Of a stretch of 64,000 nt of DNA, positions 56,549 through 64,000 are shown in pieces (the first letter of the stretch is position 1; every line of letters begins with the position of its first letter). The stretch is taken from NCBI RefSeq assembly GCF_002127325.2, contig NC_035448.2, forward strand, positions 127,756,561 to 127,820,560, given 5' to 3'. This stretch comes from Helianthus annuus. Taxonomy: Eukaryota; Streptophyta; Magnoliopsida; Asterales; Asteraceae. Under the pieces are notes generated by a model that did not search any database, was not told the DNA's origin, and saw only the letters and a program-made list of their open reading frames with translations. Position numbers and translations under genes: made by a program.

Positions 56549-57032
56549 TGTTGGTGCATATTTGTGACAACAACTTATATTTGGTCTTTGGATATCTTGT
56601 AATTAGTTAAACGATAAACGGTTAGCAGGTTTAGCTTTGTATTAGTGAGATAATTGAGTTTGGGCTAAACTAAACCCAGATTGGGTGATGGGGGGCGAAT
56701 TGGGCCTGTCCAATTCGCAGTCCAAGAGTGTTTAACCTAGCCCAGTTGTAATCTTGTGTTATATAAACAAGGTTATGCTTTAGGGTTTAGGTTAATCAGC
56801 CAAAACAGTTGTTAGAGAGAATTTCGTGAGAGCATAGTGTCTTGGACGGAATTTGTGAGGGTTAGGGATCTTGATTGTTTGTAATCAGTTTGATAGATAA
56901 TCAATAAAGATCCAGATTGAAAGTGATTTTTGTTCTTCTACTTATTTCTGCTATATTCTGATCAAGAGGATTCCGCACTCTTGATTAGAAAGACAATTCT
57001 GTGAAGATTCATACACATCAAGAGGACCTACA
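56549..57032 (+). repeat. 3' LTR of the Sirevirus-like element (484 bp)
   Basis: Preceded by the purine tract and followed by the TSD ttcat; same length as the 5' LTR. Confidence 0.94.
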
Positions 57033-57037
57033 TTCAT

Positions 57038-57439
57038 CTCTAAAAAATATGTGATTTGTTTATAGGTTAATGCCAACTTTTTTTAAAAGAATTTGTGACA
57101 CGTAACAAGACATTAATTGGCAACATAACATATTTACGCTACACAGATTCTTAGGAGATTTTGTGCTTCTTAATGTTTAAGAGGTTGAACATTCTAATGC
57201 CCTCGTAGACTCAAATTGGTATGAATGTGTGGCTGCACTTGAACTAATAGTAATTGGCAACATAACATATTTACGCTACACAAATTCTTAGCCTTTTATC
57301 TTTTATGGAATAAAAATCTTAATAAAATTGAAGAACTCGTATAGATAGTCTTAATTAAATGCTATCTCGTGATGAGCTGACGAGTAACGGACAAAGCTAT
57401 CAACTTAGCCCTAATAATTGGTACTTGGTGTTTGTTCAA

Positions 57440-57476
<37 letters not shown>

Positions 57477-60370
57477 AGATGAATTTATCATCCTATTCAA
57501 TAGTTGTCTTATGTATCATTTTTAAAACAATAAGTATACATGTTTATCTAGTTCTTGTGGTTCTACACTTAAATTTAGTTTTCTATCTGACAAAAGGTTT
57601 GTCTATATTATACATGTCTATACTCTTTACACTTATTAACAAAGCGTTTGTTGGCTGCAACCTAACAGTATCAAGGTGCATTGTAAAGTGTTCATTTCCA
57701 AGTGGTTGATGGTTCTAATTTTATGGCGGACATTAAATAGGTTTTGATGATGTATGAGTTAGTGGTTCTAGAAAAATAATTATAAATATTTAGAATGAAA
57801 AAAATGCCCATGTGAACTCATGGTTCTTAGATGGTGGGGCAATGGGTATTATGGAAAATTCTTGGTGGTCACATTATTATTCCCCAACACACACATAGCT
57901 TTCTATCTTTTCTTATGGGCATGTTTGGTTTGGCTTCCTCATCACTCCCCACTATAATCAATTTTGGACACTGTTTTGGTCAATGGTGGTTAACTTCTCA
58001 TGTCATTCAACATCATCAACACTCTTCTTTTCCACCTTCATTACACCAACTTTCACTTTATAACAACTTGTTAGGGTCCAAAACATATACTCATATTTAT
58101 ATCATAATACATAAGAGACTCGTTTAGATACTGATTGAGGTAAATGTTATCAATACATATCTTGATATATGGTGAACTAAGGAATATTAACAAATAAGAT
58201 AGAAGATAGGAAGCGTTTTGGTTCATCCATGCATGTTTTATATGAAAGAAAATACCACTAAATAGTATACAAATTTATTTATTGTTTGATTAATATCACT
58301 TAAACTTTTCTAATTCTAGAAATAACTCACTATTTATATTGTCATATAGTTATGAAATCTTTCACAGATGATCAAAATATTTATAAACTTGTACATTATT
58401 TAAAGGTTATTCTTTTCAAGTTTAATCAAATGTCACTAAATAGTATTCTAAGTTCTCTAGTTATTATATTTTGGTTACTTAGTTTTTAAAAATATAAGTA
58501 ACTGAAGTTTATATAAGTTTAAACAACTCTTACGATAATCTTTCATATAATTATTATAATATTGTTCTAAACCTAAAATATATTATGCAATGAAATAAGG
58601 GTGTAAATGAGTCAAGTTGACATCATGTCAAACTATACTCAAACTCGACTCATAAACAAGGTTAAAACGTCGAGTTCGGCTCGTTTACTATTAAATTAAT
58701 TTTTATATTTATAATTGTATTTTATATATAACATACTATATACTTTAATGTTCATAACCACTAAAACTCTTTTAAATTAATTTAGATTCGTCACACAACC
58801 TAAAATTTATGTCACTCGGACCCATCACTGACGTTTAAAATATTATACAAGATCACACCTTTCTCAAACTTCATTTATACGATAGAAATAATCATCCTCA
58901 TCTAACTAATACAACATTATGTTGTCTCTTTGAATGACAACTAGATAGTAAAACATTGAACATTATACTTGATGAGTTGATCAAGAATGATTATAACTGT
59001 AGTAATTGTCAAATCAATAATACAACAAGTCGTGATCACATGCCATGCACTCATAGATATATCATCCTCTTTTTTAGTGTCGGTTGACCATAACTTTTTT
59101 CTTCTCCTCAAATAACCATATTATGTTTCAACATACTATACACTTGTGTTGTTGGTGCTACCATATTATGTTTCGAGTAACAAAATTCAGTTCTGATGAC
59201 ATAAGCACACAACCAGGCTTATGTATCTAAGCACACTTCATGTGTAATTAATACACATTATATGATTAGCGAAACTGATCCGAGCGACGTGGACTAGATG
59301 GTGTGGGTCACTCTCAGCATTAGCCAATGTCTACTACAACACAAAAACTTTCCAGCTTGGCTAATTTGACAGTTTAAACTCCAACTGTTTGCATTTAGAA
59401 TCACAGATGGTTATACCCAAGTGTACACACAACATGATGTACACATATATAAACATTCAAATAACCTAAGTTTTAAATTCACTTATGTGTATCATCAAAT
59501 TCATTAATTAAACGCGCAAATACAAGTTTCTATATGTTTTCAACCAAGCATGTTTGTTAAAGTTTCAATCTTTTCAAACATTAAATGGAGGTTCATGGGC
59601 CTCACTTGCATTTAATTAAATAGGTCGAAGTGATCGTTTAAAACCATCAATTGTCAATCAGACCAGTCAATTCGCTAAATTATATTATAAGTTCAAAATT
59701 CACTAAGAACTCAATTTACCAATTTCTTAATTTGGCTTCATAATTAAAACAAATGGATTCTAACCACTTATAATCATCACTGTGATGATTTTGTACCATT
59801 AAACACCCATTCAACAATCAATTCTAAAAAAAATCACATATGGGGTAATAAACCAATCGAAACTCAATATCTTGGAACTTAGATAACTGAAAGAAAGCTT
59901 ACCAAATAAAGATCAAGCACTAGTAACATGTAAAGGGAGATTGATAGTATAAACTCCATTATCATTTTTAATATCGAATTCATTCAAATTCCTAAAAGTT
60001 TCCCCACAGTCTTTGTTCGTAAGCTTTACACAAACTCATTTTTTGTGTTGTATGTATCCCCATAAAATCCACGTGAAAGTAATATAATTTGAAGGTGCAA
60101 AATCATATTTTCTTTGGGTTTGAACATTTACACTTTTAGCCCTTATTAGACAATATGTGTAATTTACATAGTATTACTTTGTAACTTTTCTATGTTTAAT
60201 CGTGTTTTACCTCGTATTTAGGGTGTTTAAAAAAACAATTTTTTTTACCTTTAACTAAAACACTTCACAATATACGATTTTTTTATTTTAACTAAAACTT
60301 TTCATCTTTTCCAATTTAATCTAATAACTTTTTTACTTTCAATTTTGATCTCGTATACTTTTTATCTTAC
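57038..60370. other. Intergenic AT-rich DNA with a microsatellite
   Basis: Contains (TA)n-(GA)n at about 57440-57476. A hAT-like half terminus (agggtgtaaatgagtc...gctcgtttac) lies at 58599-58689 without a usable TSD. tttggcaacataacatatttacgctacac occurs twice (57117 and 57248 regions). The open frames here lack codon structure or known motifs. Confidence 0.5.
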
Positions 60371-61213
60371 GTAAATTTTCGTTTTACGTTTCATTCTAAA
60401 TTTTGCAGGTTAATATGGTGCAGCGTGCGTGTGTGGTTCACCGTTTTTACGTTTCGTTCTAAATTTTGCGAGTTAACACGACACAACGTGCGTGTATGGT
60501 TCAACGTTTTACATCTATTTTTACCGTTTGACAGGTTCGTCGCAACACGCAGGTCCTTAATCGACTTTTTTTTACGTTTTACGTTCTCGTCTAATTCCCT
60601 CGCATTAGCATGCGACAACTTCAGTATTGATGGTTGCTAGCGATAACGTGGCATTAGTGTTATTTGGCACGGTTTTATAGATTATTCTAGTTTTGATTCC
60701 ATTATATATATATATTGATTTCAAGGGACGATAAATAGTAAATTTATTTTTATAATAATATATAGTTCTTTTTTTTATTTTATTATTTAATATATTATAA
60801 TAGTTTATTACTATATTTAATTTTAATACATATTTTTCTTTTTTCTAAGCATCTATTTCCTTTACCTTTTGTTAATAATTGTTTTTTTTTTCTTTTTTTT
60901 AACATATATTAATTTATCGATTAATTTGATACTTCTTTAATAAGTTACATTTATAACCTTTTTCTAAAAACTTAAGTACGTAGTTGTGCTTGATTTCTTT
61001 CCCAGCTGACATTCCGTTATAAGTTTTGTTAAAATTGTTAAAACGAAGTTATACTTAAAATAAATTATTTATTTGATATTATAAAACGGTACGATGATAA
61101 ACTAAATCATTCTAATGGTTTCACTTTCTAAACAACATGCTTTATTTTAAATCATGTTTGTTTTACATTATCATTTGCTCGGTTTCGCCGCAACACGCGA
61201 TATAAAGAATCTA
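60371..61213 (+). mobile_element. Possible Helitron 3' part (weak)
   Basis: A repeated block (ttacgtttcrttctaaattttgc, about 60380 and 60450) with gcgtgcgtgt motifs is followed by cgccgcaacacgcg and, 12 bases later, ctag before t (61210-61214). That resembles a Helitron terminus with a short GC stem and CTRR end. The 5' end was not found. Confidence 0.3.
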
Positions 61214-61442
61214 GTTTTCATAAAAGTAAAAATAACATGTGTACACGTCGGTAACTATAATTTTAATATTATGCTATAAGATTTAATATTATATTATAAG
61301 ATGCATTCGAATAAATTATAACAAAAACTAAGATACCTCTTGTATTTTTTTAAGCTCGAGCCCAGCTGCTGGCTCAAATACGACTTCGATCAGTGACGGA
61401 TGCAGGATTTTATTCTAATGGATTCCTTTTGATAAATTCTCA

Positions 61443-62288
61443 TACTACAAGAATTGCATGGCAATAGCGGCGACCTTTGTCGTCGCTAGGGTCGCCGCTA
61501 AAGGTACCGTATATCGCCGCTAAAAGGTAATAGTGGCGACAAATCGCCGCTAATACTCGGCCGCTAATGATCATCATGTCGACGCTACTACAAGGCATCG
61601 CGCTAATGCTTCTACCGGAGAATTGCTGGAAAGCTCGCCTGAGACCTGCAAATCTTCATAAACTCAAACAACACATTTTACATAAAATTTTCATTCAAAT
61701 CTCATATATCATAAACTCAAACAAAGGATAGACACAAATTCCTCGCCGTATTATCATTCAAATCTTATACATCCATAAACTCAAACAAATCGTTTTTACA
61801 TAAAATTACATTACACATTTTCTGCATAAAACTAAAAAACAAGTCGGAGCTTGACGGAGAAGGTGCTCCGGTGATGAAGAAGATGGTCATTTACGGTGGT
61901 GGTTGACGGAGAAGGTGCTCCGATGACGGAGAATGTGCTCCGGTGACGAAAAGTTGCTCCGGTGACGAATGGTGGTCATTAATTGGGAAGCCGGAGAAGA
62001 TGTTGTGGTGATAAAGAAGCATAGATGGCCATGAAACTTGTGTTTGTTTTGGAAGAAAGAAATGGATATGTAGAATTGTATTTATTTGAGGGGGAAGACA
62101 ATCCATTGGATCATGTTTCAATCAAGGGCCAAGAACGTTTGTTTGTTGCAACACACGGATCCAGCTATTTTCGGCGACGCCAACAGCCGCGACGCGGTGC
62201 AATAGCGACGACTGGTAATGTTGTCGCTGCTATTGCACGGCGTCGCCGCCATTGGCGTCGCCGGTATTGATCGGTATTTCTTGTAGTA
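61443..62288. mobile_element. Small non-autonomous CACTA element, 846 bp
   Basis: Termini TACTACAAGAA and, inverted, the same 11 bases; 3 bp tca duplicated at 61440-61442 and 62289-62291. CACTA elements usually start CACTACAAGAA; here the first bases have changed. Subterminal repeats of gtcgccgct/agcggcgac occur at both ends, as in this superfamily. The frames inside (61891-62121 minus, 62025-62270 plus) run through repeats and encode no transposase. Confidence 0.82.
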
Positions 62289-62378
62289 TCATTAGTTCTC
62301 ACTATTTTTTTCTAAATTCTACAAAGTTTTCACTAATTTTTTTCCGTTTTTTTTCCAAACGCACTGGGTTCCTGGGAA

Positions 62379-62732
62379 CAGTGGCGGACCCATGAAATTT
62401 TTTAATGGGGTCCATTTTTTTCGATGTTCAAAATTTTCAAAAACGTTAAAATTTTCGGGTCGGTCCTCGCTCGGGTCAGGTCATAGCGAGGTTTGAACTA
62501 GATTAAAAAAAAAAAAAAAACAGGAAACACAAGCTATACAAGGATTGAACCCATAACCTCTTGTTGGTAAAGAGAGAGATTTACCACTACACCAGGTTTC
62601 ACTTTCTTTTTATAGCGTTCATATAATTGTATTTATGTGGTACTTATACAATTTAATATACCGAAACTACTAATTTTTTAATAGACATTGGGGTATGGAG
62701 ACCCTGACCCACTCTATGTGGGTCCGTCCCTA
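62379..62732. mobile_element. hAT-like relic, 354 bp, with pol III-like boxes
   Basis: CAGTGGCGGACCC and, inverted, TAGGGACGGACCC form the termini. The flanking octamers cctgggaa and tctgaaaa match at only 5 of 8, so the limits are tentative. Inside, the minus strand has tggtgtagtggtaaa (complement of 62580-62594) and gggttcaatcc (62541-62551), which look like tRNA boxes A and B. A run of A lies at 62503-62520. Confidence 0.5.
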
Positions 62733-62772
62733 TCTGAAAACCCACAAATGTGGGCTGGATCCGCGCTCATGA

Positions 62773-63055
62773 CTCCGAGCATGAGCAACCTTGGTAACAC
62801 GATTTTATTTTGTCTTTCATTTACTTATACTCGATCTTTCTAATAATTTACAATTATATTATTTGTACAATAAAGAAAAAGAAAATTTGTTGCACACACG
62901 AATGCACGACACATGCAGAAACCCAATGCCTTCCATGCACGGTACTCTACCCACCACCTTCTAGAACCTTCCTCTTTTCTTTTTGATTTTCTTTTTCCTT
63001 TAATTAAAAAACTCCACCAAAAATCCAAAATATCAAATCAGATATCCAAAAAATA
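62773..63055 (-). other. 3' flank of the U-box gene
   Basis: AT-rich, with candidate AATAAA-like signals on the minus strand (for example the complement of tttatt near 62803). No other gene. Confidence 0.4.
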
Positions 63056-64000
63056 TCAAAAAAGACCGGCATCACCACCACCGGAATTCATAAACGAGTT
63101 TTCCGGCCATGCATTCCGTAACAGTTTCAACAACATTTGCGCTTTTCGCTTCGCTCGTTCCGTACAATCACTCTGCACAAGCAGCAACAGCTTCGTAAAA
63201 ACTCCGGCAGCCACCGCATCAACCTGCAACCGTTCCACGGCGGAACAAAGCGACATCAGTGCTCCGGCAGCGTATTCGGTCGCTCGATCCGATATATTCA
63301 TCATGATTTTCACTAGTAACGGAACTACGACGTCATGAGACGCAAACGCAACGCATCCTGACGGAATTCGGCATAACAGCTCCACCGTCGCTAAAGCTCT
63401 TTCAGCGTCGCATTTTTCGAAATCCGGCAGTCTGTTGATGATCGCCGCCGCCGCTCCGGCTTCCACCGCCTTGTGACGGTGTTGTTTCACCATGCAAAAC
63501 GCGAATAATGCTTTGATTCCGACTTTTAAAGCCCTAGGATGCGGTAACGGATGATCGAGGATTCCGACTATTCCGGTGAATAAGTCTCCGTGACTCGTGA
63601 TTTCCGATCGGAGCTCCTGCGATCTCGTTCCGGCGAATACGTTCTCAAGCAAAACCGCTGAGTTGACTCGGACGTCAATCGACGAGTGCGTCAATAGAGA
63701 AATCAGATCTGAAAACCGAGCTGGATCGGAAGTTACTAGAACACATTCGGATTCGGAAATCACGAGTGATGATAAAACGGCAACCGACTCGTGAGTCAAC
63801 TCGGACGAGTTACCACTCGGTTCGGAAAATAACAAATTGAGTAAAATCTCACACGCGTTTTGCGCGGAGATAACAAATCTGTTATTATCCGAGTCACGTG
63901 CCAGTACCCTAAGTTTTCTAACCGCGGAGAGCCGCACGTGACTTGAATTAGACACTGATGACGCTTGTTTTAGCAATGACTGAACCGTAACTGGGTCGGC
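63056..64000 (-). CDS. U-box E3 ubiquitin ligase, C-terminal ARM-repeat part (5' end outside window)
   Basis: An uninterrupted frame of 315 codons runs from the right edge to the stop at 63056-63058. The first visible residues, ADPVTVQSLLKQASSVSNSS, are internal to the protein, so no start codon is given. Armadillo-type helices follow (AVRKLRVLARDSDNNRFVIS, INSAV-like NSAVLLENVFAG, RALKVGIKALFAFC, ERALATVELLCRIPSG, EYAAGALMSLCSAVERLQ, KLLLLVQSDCTERAKRKAQM), ending LKLLRNAWPENSF. This is the layout of plant U-box proteins of the PUB25/PUB26/CMPG-like group, which ubiquitinate targets in stress and defence signalling. The N-terminal U-box would lie beyond 64000. No intron or break is seen, and it is the only convincing host gene here. 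Confidence 0.85.
   Translation of the reverse strand, partial: ADPVTVQSLLKQASSVSNSSHVRLSAVRKLRVLARDSDNNRFVISAQNACEILLNLLFSEPSGNSSELTHESVAVLSSLVISESECVLVTSDPARFSDLISLLTHSSIDVRVNSAVLLENVFAGTRSQELRSEITSHGDLFTGIVGILDHPLPHPRALKVGIKALFAFCMVKQHRHKAVEAGAAAAIINRLPDFEKCDAERALATVELLCRIPSGCVAFASHDVVVPLLVKIMMNISDRATEYAAGALMSLCSAVERLQVDAVAAGVFTKLLLLVQSDCTERAKRKAQMLLKLLRNAWPENSFMNSGGGDAGLF

Larger units (their letters stand above)
50935..57032 (+). mobile_element. Sirevirus-like Ty1/copia element, 6.1 kb, pol internally deleted
   Basis: Two 484 bp LTRs (50935-51418, 56549-57032) and a perfect TSD ttcat (50930-50934, 57033-57037). Internal order: primer-binding site, long leader with an octamer array, gag, a fragment of the protease start, a fragment of the RNase H end, about 1.9 kb of non-coding DNA and a polypurine tract aagggggagtt (56538-56548). 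Integrase, RT and most of RNase H are missing, so it depends on helper proteins. Confidence 0.94.
61391..62772. mobile_element. Possible outer hAT element holding the two above
   Basis: cagtgacggatgcagg (61391) and ctggatccgcgctcatg (about 62756-62772) look like diverged inverted hAT termini. The sequence between is continuous once the CACTA and hAT relics are removed. No TSD was secured. Confidence 0.3.

Noticed and set aside
57440..57476. TA/GA run
   Set aside because: An ordinary microsatellite with no further structure.
60391..60618. 75-codon minus-strand frame with NHTRTL repeats
   Set aside because: Derived from the tandem ttacgtttcrttctaaattttgc block of a putative Helitron.
62025..62270. 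81-codon frame ending in Arg-rich sequence
   Set aside because: Its C-terminal part is the GTCGCCGCT subterminal repeat of the CACTA element.

Overview
This is a stretch of plant nuclear DNA consisting almost entirely of nested transposable elements, with one ordinary host gene fragment at the right edge. The element families (Tekay-like and Tat-like Ty3/gypsy, Sirevirus-like Ty1/copia, hAT, CACTA and Mutator-like elements), the style of their LTRs and the U-box/ARM gene suggest a dicot with a large genome, most likely Asteraceae. That placement is inference from family resemblance.

Layout, left to right. (1) 1-6308: the left end is a minus-strand Tekay-like 3' LTR (1-742). Near 850 it joins a decayed minus-strand Tat-like gypsy element (gag, protease, RT and two RNase H regions) whose 5' LTR is 5434-6308. 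(2) 6552-9977: a hAT-type MITE whose right terminus is split by a solo LTR (6856-9953), itself split by a second hAT MITE (7006-7668). (3) 9986-13700: a Harbinger-like relic with a Myb-type pseudogene, a third hAT MITE (11127-11822), and a chromovirus 3' end with its LTR (12429-13036). (4) 13704-30632: a 3.1 kb solo LTR split by a complete 13.8 kb Tekay-like element (16040-29861, TSD catca). (5) 31532-47299: a four-layer nest. A Pack-MULE (32327-47170, about 303 bp TIRs, 9 bp TSD) carries a captured CCCH zinc-finger gene fragment. It is split by a minus-strand gypsy element (32692-45787), whose 3' LTR is split by a truncated copia element (32958-36975) flanked by a perfect 102 bp direct repeat. 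(6) 47300-57037: intergenic DNA, a hAT element (49058-49974), a SINE-like unit and a complete but pol-deleted Sirevirus-like element (50935-57032). (7) 57038-62800: mostly unassigned AT-rich DNA, then a possible Helitron end, a small CACTA element (61443-62288) and a hAT relic. (8) 63056-64000: the C-terminal ARM-repeat part of a plant U-box E3 ligase gene on the minus strand, running off the window.

No retroelement here looks autonomous. The Tekay-like gag-pol frame has six nonsense codons and no frameshift, and has lost active-site Asp codons in protease and probably integrase.

The strongest unexplained pattern is shared by unrelated LTR families. Each carries a family-specific short inverted-repeat motif, in most cases just upstream of its TATA box. 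The two copia elements also carry an array of a related octamer, spaced mainly about 20 bp (sometimes 13 bp), in the leader between primer-binding site and gag (33616-33876 and 51822-52103).
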